This document shows positions 51,961 through 61,282 of a DNA stretch of 64,000 nucleotides, piece by piece. The notes under the pieces were generated by a model that was given only the letters and a program-made list of their open reading frames with translations, was not told the DNA's origin and made no database searches. This DNA is from Olivibacter jilunii. Lineage in GTDB: Bacteria > Bacteroidota > Bacteroidia > Sphingobacteriales > Sphingobacteriaceae. The first letter of the stretch is position 1. Each line of letters starts with the position of its first letter. The translations under genes were made by a program, and so were the position numbers. The stretch is taken from the NCBI RefSeq assembly GCF_900607235.1, contig NZ_LR027853.1, forward strand, positions 358,287 through 422,286. The letters run 5' to 3'.

Positions 51961-53160
51961 TTACTGTGTACGACCCGGATAGTTTTCCAGTCCTTTTTCA
52001 ATGCAACTTATGGCGCTGGCCAAGTCTTCCAGGCATAAAACATAAGCAAGCCTAACTTGCTGTTCACCTAAACGGGTATCTGAATAGAATCCGGTTGCCG
52101 GTGCCATCATAACCGTCTGGTTATTATAGTCAAATTCTTCCAGCATCCATTGGCAGAACTTATCCGCATTATCGATTGGTAGTTTCGCAACTACATAAAA
52201 TGCACCACCCGGAGTAGGGCAGTAGACACCTGGGATTTTATTCAGTCCTTCTACCAGTAAATCTCGTCTTTTTGTATATTCACTGATTACATTATCAAAG
52301 TAACTTTGTGGCGTGTCAATAGCAGCTTCGCCTGCTATCTGGGCAACTGCGGGAGGGCTTAATCTTGCCTGTGCAAATTTTAAACCGGCTTCCAGTATCT
52401 CTCGGTTTTTGGTGATTAAACAGCCTAGTCGAGCACCACATGCGCTATATCTCTTGGATACGGTATCAAAAACGACGACATGATTTTCCAATCCTTCCAT
52501 ATGCATCGGAGAAATGAAAGTATTACCATCGTAACAGAATTCTCGGTAAGCCTCATCAGAAAAAAGGTAAAGATCGTGTTTAAGGCAGAGTCCTTTCAGT
52601 GCCTCCATCTCTTCCTGCGAATAGAGGTATCCCGTAGGATTGTTGGGGTTGCAAATGATAACGCCTTTCGTCTTCGGACCAATCAACTTTTCAAATTCGG
52701 CAATATTGGGTAAAGCAAAGCCATTATCTATACTGGAAGGAATTGGCTTTACTTCCACACCGGCCATGCATGCGAAGCCGTTATAATTGGCGTAAAAAGG
52801 CTCCGGTATAATCACTTCATCTCCGGGATCGAAACAAGATTCCATGGCAATTGTAATTGCCTCCGATCCGCCGGTGGTTACGAGAATGTTATCTGCTGAG
52901 ATATTATAACCAATGTTATTATAATAAGTGCTTAACTTTTCGCGATAGCTGGCATTTCCTTGTGAGGGAGTATAGGCCCACACCTTGAAGTTAATGTTTT
53001 TAACGGCATTGAGCATGGTTTCCGGCGTTTCAATGTCAGGTTGTCCGATATTGAGATGGAAAACTTTTTTGCCCATTTTTTTTGCTTCGTCGGCATAGGG
53101 TGTCAATTTTCTAATAGGGGAAGCGGGCATGCGCTTACCCTTGTTGGATATTGTTGGCAT
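51961..53160 (-). CDS. PLP-dependent class I/II aminotransferase
   Basis: A 399-residue fold-type I aminotransferase. PLP-site motifs are ICNPNNPTGYLYSQ near residue 170, LFSDEAYREFCYDG near residue 203, and FDTVSKRYSACGARLGC near residue 233 with the Schiff-base lysine. The start MPTISNKGKRM is preferred over an ATG 27 bases upstream. It belongs with aspartate/aromatic aminotransferases of the AspC/AraT-like group. Its substrate cannot be set, but aromatic amino-acid synthesis nearby needs such an enzyme. Confidence 0.9.
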   Translation of the reverse strand: MPTISNKGKRMPASPIRKLTPYADEAKKMGKKVFHLNIGQPDIETPETMLNAVKNINFKVWAYTPSQGNASYREKLSTYYNNIGYNISADNILVTTGGSEAITIAMESCFDPGDEVIIPEPFYANYNGFACMAGVEVKPIPSSIDNGFALPNIAEFEKLIGPKTKGVIICNPNNPTGYLYSQEEMEALKGLCLKHDLYLFSDEAYREFCYDGNTFISPMHMEGLENHVVVFDTVSKRYSACGARLGCLITKNREILEAGLKFAQARLSPPAVAQIAGEAAIDTPQSYFDNVISEYTKRRDLLVEGLNKIPGVYCPTPGGAFYVVAKLPIDNADKFCQWMLEEFDYNNQTVMMAPATGFYSDTRLGEQQVRLAYVLCLEDLASAISCIEKGLENYPGRTQ

Positions 53161-53206
53161 AATATATTGTTGGCAATTTTGATACAAACTTACTAAAGTA
53201 AATCAA

Positions 53207-53238
53207 CAAAAAAAGCCGCTTAGTTTATGAAGCGGCTT
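53207..53238 (-). terminator. Terminator after the DUF1573 gene
   Basis: AAGCCGCTT (53213-53221) pairs with AAGCGGCTT (53230-53238), and on the minus strand a run of T follows. Confidence 0.85.
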
Positions 53239-53260
53239 CCTGTTGTTCTTATTAAATGCT

Positions 53261-53647
53261 TTATTTTACTACTTCTCCTTTTATATAAAGGGACTTTAGC
53301 GGCGTCTTTGCATTTGAACGGATGGTTACCGACTTGCTGAAAGGTGCCGCCTGGGCTGCGTTGAAGGTTACACTGATGGATCCCGCTTCACCCGGCTTTA
53401 TCGGCGCATTTGTGTACTTAGGAACGGTACAACCACAAGAAGACTCGACTTTGGTAATAATCAAAGGTTCAGTTCCTACATTCGTAAACTTAAATTCATA
53501 CGAAACGGGTTTACCTTGGGGAATCTTGCCAAAATCATAAGTCTCTTTTTCGAACTTAAACTCCGCATTGCCATCTACTTTCCAAGCCGTGAAGGCTGTG
53601 AAAGCCACTAAAAGCGTAAAAATGGTTAATAGTTTTTTCATTTGCAT
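53261..53647 (-). CDS. DUF1573 exported protein
   Basis: A 128-residue exported protein. The signal MKKLLTIFTLLVAFTAFTAW precedes an immunoglobulin-like DUF1573/ASH-type domain: FKFEKETYDFGKIPQG, FTNVGTEPLIITKVESSCGCTVP and KPGEAGSISVTFNA. The SSCGCTVP stretch is the family hallmark. The start is one of two close ATGs (53647 or 53641). The family is abundant in Bacteroidetes and its function is not established. Confidence 0.88.
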   Translation of the reverse strand: MQMKKLLTIFTLLVAFTAFTAWKVDGNAEFKFEKETYDFGKIPQGKPVSYEFKFTNVGTEPLIITKVESSCGCTVPKYTNAPIKPGEAGSISVTFNAAQAAPFSKSVTIRSNAKTPLKSLYIKGEVVK

Positions 53648-54106
53648 ACATTTTTTAGCGATGAAGTAATCTGCCGTTATCTGAGACAGTCTCATCTTTT
53701 TGTTTTTGTATAAGAATCTATTTCCTATGCTTTACAGCACCTTTGCCGGTGCTGTCCAAAAGCAAGCAAACTTCAATTCTTCGCATAAATTTATAACAAA
53801 AATATGATAAAAGGCAATTATAATGCCAATAAAGTAAGTAATATATTTGTTTCTATTTGATAGTGAAGCGCTTCATTTTATGGTGCCAACTAGTGCGAAA
53901 CAATTCCGTTTTTTTATAGTCGACTAATAATGTTACTTTTACGGAAGAATGAACCAATTTAATTTATGATATAATGCTTTATGTGCACAGCTGAAATTTT
54001 GTTTGTTCTTTATGTGAAATTTTAAAATAGCTTTGGGGTTTGTAGGCATAACGCAGAATTTTATATAATTTTTATTACTTTTGAATTTTAAGCATGATTT
54101 CTTGAT
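53648..54106. other. Divergent upstream region of DUF1573 and E1 genes
   Basis: About 460 AT-rich bases with no gene. A minus-strand TATTTTTG box (53797-53804) may drive the DUF1573 gene. A plus-strand TACTTTTG box (54076-54083) may drive the E1 gene. ACAGCACC/GGTGCTGT (53733-53754) forms a short hairpin in the DUF1573 leader without a T-tract. Confidence 0.5.
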
Positions 54107-56524
54107 ATGTCAGATACTCACTTGAAATATACGGATCCGATTGATACCTCGAAACTTAGCTTTGAAGATTTTAAAGCTACAGTATTGAATGATTATCGCA
54201 TTATATGCGAGAGTAGGGAAGCTAGCTTGTTAGGACGGAAAGAGGTATTAACGGGAAAAGCCAAGTTCGGCATTTTCGGTGATGGCAAGGAGGTGGCACA
54301 GATTGCAATGGCAAAGGTCTTTAAAGAGGGAGATTGGCGTTCGGGTTATTATCGAGATCAGACTTTTGCTTTTGCTACCGGTATATCAAATGTGTATGAA
54401 TTTTTTTCTCAGATGTATGCACATCCGGATATTGAGGCGGAGCCTGCATCAGGAGGTCGCATGATGAATGGCCATTTTGCTACACGCGAGCTAAATGCCG
54501 ATGGAAGTTGGGTCAATCAAACGCAACTTAAAAACTCTTCGGCAGATGTTTCTACCACCGGCGGACAAATCCCGCGATTGCTTGGCTTAGCGCAGGCGTC
54601 GAAAGTATATCGAGAAAACAAGGAGCTTGCTTATTTAACGCATTTTTCAAACAATGGGAACGAGGTGGCTTTTGGCACGATCGGTAATGCTTCCACTTCG
54701 GAGGGGGTTTTCTTCGAAGCATTCAACGCTGCCGGCGTGTTACAGATTCCCTTAGCTATTTCTGTTTGGGATGATGGTTACGGCATTTCGGTCCCCAATA
54801 AGTACCAAACGACGAAAGAAGACATTTCGGAAGTATTGCGAGGTTTTCAACGAGATGAAAAGGGGGAAGGGTATGAGATATTCAAAGTGCGCGGGTGGGA
54901 TTATCCAGGCCTTTGTGAAACTTACGAACGTGCTATTCGTATGTGTAGGGAGGAACATGTTCCGGTATTTATCCATGTGATAGAGATGACACAACCACAA
55001 GGGCATTCCACTTCCGGATCTCACGAGCGATATAAATCAAAAGACCGGCTCGACTGGGAAGCTGAATATGACTGCCTGGTGCAGATGAGAAAATGGATGC
55101 TCGAATCGGCCATCGCAACGGAAGACGAACTGGTCATAATTGAGCAGCAGGCGAAAGAATTTGTGAAGGAAGAGCAAGTGAGAGCTTGGAAAGATTATAT
55201 AGGCGCTTTTGCCGAAGAAAAAGCAAAGGCTATTGAATTGCTGAATGCGATTGAGCATAAGTCGGCAAAAATTTTAGCTAATCGACTAAATGCAATCAAA
55301 GAACCGAATTTAAAGCAAATTTACGGTACCATTAGAAAGGCTTTAAGAGAATTGAGGGGGCAAGAAAGCCAAGGAAAGGATGCTTTAATCCGATGGTATA
55401 GAAAGCAACAAAATGTCAATTACGAACGTTATAATTCAAAGCTATTTACTGATACGCCGGAGGCGCCGGATAAGGTAGAGATGGTACCGGTGGCTTACGA
55501 TGAAGATGCAAGAATGGTAGACGGGCGCGAGGTGCTTAACGCTTGCTTCGCTGCCAATTTTAGTCGTGAACCGCGTTTATTGGCTTTCGGTGAAGATGTA
55601 GGAGCTATCGGCGATGTAAATCAGGGTTTCGCAGGCTTGCAAGCTAAATTTGGCGAACATCGTATTTTTGATACCGGTATTCGGGAAACGGCTATCATCG
55701 GACAAGGCTTGGGTATGGCACTAAGAGGGCTGAAGCCAATTGCTGAAATTCAGTATGTAGATTATCTACTATATGGACTCACGGTAATGAGTGACGATTT
55801 GGCGTCTTTAAGTTATCGTACCAAGGGTGGGCAAAAGGCACCTTTAATTATTCGTACCAGGGGACATCGCTTGGAAGGAATATGGCATTCAGGTTCGCCT
55901 ATGTCGATGATCTTAGGCTGCTTGAGAGGACTTCATGTATGTGTACCACGTAATATGACGCAAGCTGCCGGTATGTACAATACCTTGTTGCGGTCGGACG
56001 AACCGGCACTGATGATTGAGAGTCTGAATGGTTATCGCTTGAAAGAACGAATGCCTGCCAATGTGGGCGATTTCACGGTTCCTTTAGGAATCGCTGAGGT
56101 GGTGAGAGTGGGTAGCGATATTACGGTTGTTTCTTATGGATCTACACTTCGCTTGGTACAGGAGGCTGCGGGTGAACTAAGTGAAATGGGAATTTCGGTT
56201 GAAATTGTAGATGCACAAACCTTACAGCCTTTTGATAAACTACATACTTGTGGGCAATCGCTCTCAAAAACCAGCAAACTGTTGGTAGTAGATGAAGACG
56301 TTCCTGGCGGAGCTTCTGCCTTTATATTGCAACAAGTTTTGGAAGAGCAAAACGGATATTTCCATCTCGATTGTAAACCTCGTACTCTATCCGCTAAAGC
56401 ACATCGGCCACCTTATGGTTCGGATGGGGATTACTTTACGAAACCATCTGTAGATGATATCATCGAGATGATTTACTCGATGATGCATGAATCCAATCCT
56501 GATAAATTTCCGGAAATTATCTAA
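54107..56524 (+). CDS. 2-oxoacid dehydrogenase E1 component, alpha-beta fusion
   Basis: An 805-residue protein joining the alpha and beta subunits of a thiamine-diphosphate E1 (branched-chain 2-oxoacid type). The alpha half shows IGNASTSEGVFFEAFNAAGV near residue 192 and WDDGYGISVPNKYQ near residue 221, the diphosphate site. The beta half from about residue 470 has LAFGEDVGAIGDVNQGFAGL, DTGIRETAIIGQGLGMALRG and MTQAAGMYNTLLRSDEPALM. The E2 acyltransferase and E3 are not adjacent. Such fused E1 proteins are usual in Bacteroidetes. Confidence 0.92.
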   Translation: MSDTHLKYTDPIDTSKLSFEDFKATVLNDYRIICESREASLLGRKEVLTGKAKFGIFGDGKEVAQIAMAKVFKEGDWRSGYYRDQTFAFATGISNVYEFFSQMYAHPDIEAEPASGGRMMNGHFATRELNADGSWVNQTQLKNSSADVSTTGGQIPRLLGLAQASKVYRENKELAYLTHFSNNGNEVAFGTIGNASTSEGVFFEAFNAAGVLQIPLAISVWDDGYGISVPNKYQTTKEDISEVLRGFQRDEKGEGYEIFKVRGWDYPGLCETYERAIRMCREEHVPVFIHVIEMTQPQGHSTSGSHERYKSKDRLDWEAEYDCLVQMRKWMLESAIATEDELVIIEQQAKEFVKEEQVRAWKDYIGAFAEEKAKAIELLNAIEHKSAKILANRLNAIKEPNLKQIYGTIRKALRELRGQESQGKDALIRWYRKQQNVNYERYNSKLFTDTPEAPDKVEMVPVAYDEDARMVDGREVLNACFAANFSREPRLLAFGEDVGAIGDVNQGFAGLQAKFGEHRIFDTGIRETAIIGQGLGMALRGLKPIAEIQYVDYLLYGLTVMSDDLASLSYRTKGGQKAPLIIRTRGHRLEGIWHSGSPMSMILGCLRGLHVCVPRNMTQAAGMYNTLLRSDEPALMIESLNGYRLKERMPANVGDFTVPLGIAEVVRVGSDITVVSYGSTLRLVQEAAGELSEMGISVEIVDAQTLQPFDKLHTCGQSLSKTSKLLVVDEDVPGGASAFILQQVLEEQNGYFHLDCKPRTLSAKAHRPPYGSDGDYFTKPSVDDIIEMIYSMMHESNPDKFPEII

Positions 56525-56538
56525 AAAAGAAGTTAAAA

Positions 56539-56619
56539 GTCGTCATTTCGATTAGGCAGTGCGAAGCTGGAAATTTTCTAGTTTATATTCATCGCACTGG
56601 TCTCAACTGAAATGACGAC
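56539..56619. repeat. REP-like palindromic element between E1 and aroC
   Basis: Outer arms GTCGTCATTTC (56539-56549) and GAAATGACGAC (56609-56619), and inner arms CAGTGCGA (56556-56563) and TCGCACTG (56592-56599), form one 81-base palindrome. Palindromes beginning CGTCATTTCG are, from memory, a recurrent intergenic repeat in sphingobacterial genomes. Its position between converging genes lets it act as a terminator too. Confidence 0.7.
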
Positions 56620-56634
56620 GATAGATAGAGATCG

Positions 56635-57735
56635 TTACGCACGACCTAAATTCAAATTGCGTAAATAGTGATCAACAATTACTAAGGCAGCCATCGCTTC
56701 TACAATCGCTACCGCCCTGGGAACAACACAGGGGTCGTGCCGACCTTTTCCTGAAATCTCTGTTTCTTCTCCTTGCTGGTTAATCGTAGATTGTGAACGC
56801 ATAATCGTTGCGACAGGTTTAAACGCGACCCTGAAATTGATGTCCATACCATTTGAGATACCGCCTTGAATACCACCTGAAAAGTTCGTTAAGGTTTTAA
56901 GCGAAGTCGCCTGCTTAATAGGATTAACGAAAATATCGTTATGTTCTGAACCGCGCATGCTTGCACCGCTAAAGCCTGATCCGTATTCGAAACCATGAAC
57001 CGCATTGATACTTAACATAGCTTTGCCTAAATCGGCATGCAATTTGTCAAATACCGGCTCACCTAAACCGACCGGAACTCCCTTTATAACCGCACTCACC
57101 ACGCCACCAACGGTATCTCCCTCTTTTCTGACGGAATCAATAAAAGTAATCATTTGGTTGGCCGTAGCAGGATCGGCACATCGAACAATGTTTGCTTCCC
57201 GAATAGCCACTAATTGATTTACATCCAGATCTCCCAAATTAGGGGCTTCTATATTTCCAACGGCTGACACGTGGGCAAAAATGCTTATACCAAGTTCTTT
57301 AAGAAAAAGTTTGGCCACAGCCCCTGCTGCTACTCTTGCCGCAGTTTCTCTAGCCGAAGAACGTCCACCTCCTCGATAATCACGTATGCCGTACTTCGTT
57401 TGATAAGTATAATCGGCATGAGAAGGACGATACTTATCCTGAATATGAGAATAATCCTTCGAGCGTTGGTCTTCGTTTGGAATGAGCATTGCCAACGGAG
57501 TGCCGGTAGTTTTTCCTTCGAAAATGCCGGAAAGAATTTTAACGGTGTCGCTTTCCTTTCGTTGGGTGGTGATTTTTGACTGACCAGGTTTGCGTTTATC
57601 GAGCTCAGCCTGTATAAAATCAAGGTCGACACTTATATTTGGAGGACAGCCATCAATGATTACACCAATAGCATCTCCATGAGATTCTCCAAAAGTAGTA
57701 ATACGAAAGCTCTGTCCGAATGAATTTCCTGCCAT
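56635..57735 (-). CDS. aroC: Chorismate synthase
   Basis: This 366-residue enzyme makes chorismate from EPSP with reduced FMN. Signatures: [18 protein letters not shown] (residues 16 onward), [24 protein letters not shown] near residue 120, and [14 protein letters not shown] near residue 333. Normal length. It is the last of four minus-strand aromatic genes and begins 49 bases after aroA. The REP-like palindrome follows. Confidence 0.97.
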   Translation of the reverse strand: MAGNSFGQSFRITTFGESHGDAIGVIIDGCPPNISVDLDFIQAELDKRKPGQSKITTQRKESDTVKILSGIFEGKTTGTPLAMLIPNEDQRSKDYSHIQDKYRPSHADYTYQTKYGIRDYRGGGRSSARETAARVAAGAVAKLFLKELGISIFAHVSAVGNIEAPNLGDLDVNQLVAIREANIVRCADPATANQMITFIDSVRKEGDTVGGVVSAVIKGVPVGLGEPVFDKLHADLGKAMLSINAVHGFEYGSGFSGASMRGSEHNDIFVNPIKQATSLKTLTNFSGGIQGGISNGMDINFRVAFKPVATIMRSQSTINQQGEETEISGKGRHDPCVVPRAVAIVEAMAALVIVDHYLRNLNLGRA

Positions 57736-57784
57736 AGGTAATAATTTTTGTTAAAGTAATTGTATGTTCTCGAAGGACGCTTGC

Positions 57785-59032
57785 TTAATCTAATATAAAA
57801 CCTACGCTTGCCAAATGCTCCCAGAAAGCGGGGTATGATTTCCCCACTACCGCAGGATCTTCGATTACAATCTCGTCAAAAGCAAGAGCCAACGGAGCAA
57901 AGGCCATTGCCATACGATGGTCTTCGTAGGTTTTTATTACGGTGCTTTTTGGCATCGCTTTGTTTGATGTCCTCAAGTGATAAATTTGATTGTCTTCAAG
58001 CAATTGCACTCCAAATTTAGCTAATTCATTTTGAAGCGCTAAAATACGGTCTGTCTCTTTGATCTTAAGGGTTTCTAAACCGGTAAAGCTTGCATCGTAT
58101 CCCAGAGCTGCACAACAAGCAATAATGGTTTGTGCTAAATCAGGGCATTCTTTTAAATCAAAAAACCGTTTGCTGTCCGATGTAGTCGTTTTCTCAATTT
58201 TAACACCTTTATTTTCAAAGGTGGAACGAACACCAAAGTTTGCCATAATTCCAGCAATTGCACGATCGCCTTGTAGACTGCGATCTTTAAGTCCGGGTAA
58301 AAATAAGCAACTACCCAGTGGCGCAAGTGCTACTAAGGCATACCAGTAAGATGCGGCACTCCAATCAGGCTCTACGTGTAGGATCGAATCTTGTACGGGT
58401 TGCTTGCGGATTGTAATGCTATTTTCATTCCACTCATGAGTAATTCCTGTTTCTCTTAACATATCCAAGGTCATATCGACGTAGGGTTTGGATGTTAAGG
58501 TGCCTAGGATATTTAGACGAAGCCCCTTAGGAAGAAACGAAGCAACAAGTAATAAAGCGGATAGGTATTGACTGCTGACATCACCTTTTATAAAGACTTC
58601 TTCCTGCTGTTGCGTGAAATTACCATGTATTTGCAAAGGAGGGAAGCCTGGTTGTTCAATGTAATTTATATGCGCGCCAATGGTTTGAAGCGCATCAACT
58701 AAGATACCTATGGGACGTTGTTTCATCCGTTCAGACCCCGTTAATACGAAGGAGCCCGGAATGGTTGAAAGGTAGGCGGTAAGGAAACGCATAGCCGTTC
58801 CCGCAGGTCCGACATCAATTGTTCGGTTTTCCTGCGGTGTATGCAGCGAGTCCAAAACAGCTTTCAGGGTTACAGTATCATCTGCATTGGATAGATTCTC
58901 GATGCGAACTTTTCCTTTGCTGAGCGCGCTTAAAATAAGCGCGCGATTACTTTCACTTTTAGATCCGGTTAATTGAACGGTGCCTTGTATGGCCCCGTTC
59001 GGATACGATACGCTGAGTGTTTTCGTGTTCAT
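57785..59032 (-). CDS. aroA: 3-phosphoshikimate 1-carboxyvinyltransferase (EPSP synthase)
   Basis: This 415-residue enzyme transfers enolpyruvyl from PEP to shikimate 3-phosphate. GSKSESNRALILSAL near residue 22 is the substrate-binding signature. VGPAGTAMRFLTAYLS near residue 76 holds the PEP loop, where the usual LGNAGTA is read VGPAGTA. ETDRILALQNELAKFG near residue 325 and TYEDHRMAMAF near residue 370 complete the set. It overlaps the DAHP synthase stop by one base, so the two are translated together. Confidence 0.96.
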   Translation of the reverse strand: MNTKTLSVSYPNGAIQGTVQLTGSKSESNRALILSALSKGKVRIENLSNADDTVTLKAVLDSLHTPQENRTIDVGPAGTAMRFLTAYLSTIPGSFVLTGSERMKQRPIGILVDALQTIGAHINYIEQPGFPPLQIHGNFTQQQEEVFIKGDVSSQYLSALLLVASFLPKGLRLNILGTLTSKPYVDMTLDMLRETGITHEWNENSITIRKQPVQDSILHVEPDWSAASYWYALVALAPLGSCLFLPGLKDRSLQGDRAIAGIMANFGVRSTFENKGVKIEKTTTSDSKRFFDLKECPDLAQTIIACCAALGYDASFTGLETLKIKETDRILALQNELAKFGVQLLEDNQIYHLRTSNKAMPKSTVIKTYEDHRMAMAFAPLALAFDEIVIEDPAVVGKSYPAFWEHLASVGFILD

Positions 59033-60138
59033 TAGGCCTCCACTGCTGGTTTGGCGTTCATGATTTGATTCTGTTTGCGAATAGATTCACCGTGAATCAA
59101 TTCTAATAATTTAACAGTAAAGTCTTCCTCCAGGTTTAAGGCCTTTGCAAATTTGCTGCGTTTCTCGATGATTTCCTCCCAGCGATTTACCTGTAAAATC
59201 GTTACTTTATTGTCTCTTTTGTATTCACCGATTTTTTCAACGATTTTCATTCTATCTGCAACTTTTTTGATGATCTGATCATCAATAGCATCAATCTCTT
59301 TCCGCAGGGCAGCAAGTTTATCTTCGAATACGGGGTCATTTGATTCTGCTTTTCGAAGGGAAAGGTTGTTAATGAGGTCTGCTAATGCTGCTGGAGTTAC
59401 TTGTTGCTTTGCGTCTGTCCAAGCTACCGATGGGTCGATGTGCGACTCAATGATAAAGCCTTGCATGTCCAAATCCACTGCTTTTTGCGCTACGTAAGGT
59501 ATTAATTCTCTTGTGCCGCAAATATGGCTAGGATCATTGATGATAGGAAGTTCGGGGGCTACCGTTTTTAACTGAATAGCTAGATCCCACATAGGCTCGT
59601 TACGGAAAGCTGTTTTTTCATAAGAAGAAAAACCACGATGTATTGCGCCCAATTTCTTGATTCCGGCGCGATTGATACGCTCTAAAGCACCAATCCACAA
59701 CGACAGGTCGGGATTAACCGGGTTTTTTACTAAGACTGGAACATCGACGCCCTGTAGGGCATCAGCAATTTCCTGAACGGTAAAAGGATTGGCAGTTGAG
59801 CGGGCACCTACCCATAGTATATCCACACCGGCAGCTAACGCCTCCTCTACATGTTTGGCGGTAGCCACTTCTGTTGCGGTCAATAAGCCGGTCTCTTCTT
59901 TAGCTCGTTTTAACCATTCCAGGCCGATGCTTCCAATGCCTTCAAATTCGCCCGGACGAGTACGGGGTTTCCAGATGCCTGCGCGTAACACAGAGATCTT
60001 GCCGGTGGCAGCCAGCAAATGAGCCGTAGCAACTACTTGTTCTTCTGTTTCGGCACTGCAGGGTCCCGCAATTACTAAGGGTTCTTTGCCGGTAGCTAAC
60101 CATGAGCTTAAGGGCAAGATGTCTAAATTTAGCTTCAT
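59032..60138 (-). CDS. aroF: Bifunctional DAHP synthase / chorismate mutase
   Basis: This 368-residue fusion joins the entry step of the shikimate pathway and the chorismate-to-prephenate step. Residues 1-265 are a KDO8P/DAHP synthase barrel of the small type (IAGPCSAE near 24, KPRTRPGEFEGIG near 57, INDPSHICGTREL near 200). Residues 275-355 are a type II chorismate mutase of the AroQ fold (LRKEIDAIDDQIIKKVADRMKIVEKI). The mutase domain gives allosteric control in related proteins. It lies second in the operon, after pheA, so both steps toward phenylalanine are produced together. Confidence 0.95.
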   Translation of the reverse strand: MKLNLDILPLSSWLATGKEPLVIAGPCSAETEEQVVATAHLLAATGKISVLRAGIWKPRTRPGEFEGIGSIGLEWLKRAKEETGLLTATEVATAKHVEEALAAGVDILWVGARSTANPFTVQEIADALQGVDVPVLVKNPVNPDLSLWIGALERINRAGIKKLGAIHRGFSSYEKTAFRNEPMWDLAIQLKTVAPELPIINDPSHICGTRELIPYVAQKAVDLDMQGFIIESHIDPSVAWTDAKQQVTPAALADLINNLSLRKAESNDPVFEDKLAALRKEIDAIDDQIIKKVADRMKIVEKIGEYKRDNKVTILQVNRWEEIIEKRSKFAKALNLEEDFTVKLLELIHGESIRKQNQIMNAKPAVEA

Positions 60139-60186
60139 TGTTCTATTGTATTATATTTTGTATTGCTGTTAATAATTCCTAGTTTA

Positions 60187-61014
60187 TTATACCTTATCGT
60201 TTTTTATATACTCGCCTAAAATGTTAAAATTAATGGTATGTTTGAGCGTTTTCCGAATCGCTGCATCGTAGTTGTTTTGTTTTTTCCACTCAATGTCCAC
60301 ATAAAAATCATATTCATTGCGCTTTCCCAATACGGGCATCGATTGGATTTTACTCATGTTTATTTGCTCTTCAGCAAAAAAAGTGAGTACACGAGCTAAG
60401 GATCCGATGCTATTGTCTGTTTGAAAGAGCAGCGTTGCTTTGTTGGCTTTGGGATTTTCTGTTTTTTCTTTGGAGAGAATCAGGAAGCGCGTATAGTTCT
60501 TTTTGTTTGTTTCAATCCTCCGATCAATGATTTCCAAACCATATAATTTTGCCGCTAACTGATTCGCTACAGCTGCCGTGTCAGTTAATTTATTTTCGGC
60601 GATTTTTTTTGCGCAGGAGGCCGTATCGGTACCTTCCGTTATTTTAAATTGAGGGTGTTCCTCCAAGTAATCAGCACACTGCCGTAAGGCAATAGGATGA
60701 GATTCTACCTTTTTGATCTGTTCTAGTTTAGTTCCTGGTAAAGCTAGCAGGTTAAGCTGAATGCTTAAATAGACCTCACCTACAATCGGGAAGTGATAAT
60801 CGTGCAGTAGTGTGTAGTTAGGAAGCAAACTTCCGGCAATGGAGTTTTCGATGGCCATCACAACATAGTCTGCCTCATTCTTCTTTAAAGCCTCGCATGT
60901 ATGTTTAAAAGTTTCGCACTCCACCGTCTGGATGTCTTGACCGAAATATTTGAAAGCTGCTTCTTCGTGGAAAGAAGCACGTGTTCCTTGAATAGCTACT
61001 CTTATTTTGCTCAT
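60187..61014 (-). CDS. pheA: Prephenate dehydratase
   Basis: This 275-residue enzyme converts prephenate to phenylpyruvate. The N-terminal part shows RVAIQGTRASFHEEAAFKYFG, the lobe motif VMAIENSIAGSL near residue 72 and NYTRFLILSKEK near residue 180 (catalytic TRF). The C-terminal ACT domain from about residue 195 senses phenylalanine: GSLARVLTFFAEEQINMSKIQSMP. The start MSKIRVAIQ at 61014 is preferred because the upstream extension crosses an attenuator hairpin. It lacks a chorismate mutase domain, which is supplied by the next gene. It leads the operon and follows the aromatic leader peptide. Confidence 0.96.
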   Translation of the reverse strand: MSKIRVAIQGTRASFHEEAAFKYFGQDIQTVECETFKHTCEALKKNEADYVVMAIENSIAGSLLPNYTLLHDYHFPIVGEVYLSIQLNLLALPGTKLEQIKKVESHPIALRQCADYLEEHPQFKITEGTDTASCAKKIAENKLTDTAAVANQLAAKLYGLEIIDRRIETNKKNYTRFLILSKEKTENPKANKATLLFQTDNSIGSLARVLTFFAEEQINMSKIQSMPVLGKRNEYDFYVDIEWKKQNNYDAAIRKTLKHTINFNILGEYIKNDKV

Positions 61015-61024
61015 TTTAAATCTC

Positions 61025-61057
61025 AAAAAAAAAGTCCCGGTGAACAACCGGGACTTT
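61025..61057 (-). terminator. Attenuator hairpin in the pheA leader
   Basis: On the minus strand AAAGTCCCGG (61057-61048) and CCGGGACTTT (61040-61031) form a 10-bp stem, followed by a run of nine T just before the pheA start. Its 5' arm can alternatively pair with GGCCGGGATT (61100-61091) at the end of the leader-peptide gene, ten pairs including wobbles, which would prevent termination. Confidence 0.85.
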
Positions 61058-61088
61058 CTTATACATTTTATTTCTTTATACATGCATA

Positions 61089-61154
61089 TTAATCCCGGCC
61101 CTTACTGCTAAAGTAAAAGTAACCAAAGAACCAATATGCAGCTGTGTATTTCAT
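61089..61154 (-). CDS. Aromatic leader peptide of the pheA operon (21 residues)
   Basis: A frame from ATG 61154 to TAA at 61089-61091, too short for usual gene finders. It begins MKYTAAYW and includes the aromatic core YWFFGYFYF (residues 7-15): 4 Phe, 4 Tyr and 1 Trp among 21 residues. It is preceded by an A-rich start region (AAAAAGAAAAA) and a promoter, and followed by the attenuator. Ribosome stalling in the core would leave the CCGGGA strand (61098-61093) free to pair with the terminator arm; completing translation would cover it. This matches the known pheA/pheL logic in enterobacteria, but no homology to that peptide is claimed. Confidence 0.85.
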   Translation of the reverse strand: MKYTAAYWFFGYFYFSSKGRD

Positions 61155-61172
61155 TTTTTCTTTTTGATACCG

Positions 61173-61180
61173 CAAATATA
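61173..61180 (-). promoter_or_regulatory. -7 box of the pheA operon
   Basis: TATATTTG (minus strand) matches TAnnTTTG, with TTG (from CTTG) 19 bases upstream as a -33-like element. It lies 18 bases before the leader-peptide ATG, giving a leader RNA of about 150 bases before pheA. Confidence 0.7.
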
Positions 61181-61233
61181 TGTAAGAATTATTATGAAAC
61201 AAGAAAAAAAATAAAAAAATGTAAATATTCTTT

Positions 61234-61273
61234 CCTGATGCAGTTCTCTTCAAAAGAAAATGGCTGCATCAGG
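61234..61273 (-). terminator. Terminator after amt
   Basis: CCTGATGCAG (61234-61243) and CTGCATCAGG (61264-61273) pair perfectly. On the minus strand a T-rich segment follows. It separates amt from the pheA promoter. Confidence 0.75.
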
Positions 61274-61282
61274 CATCGTTGT

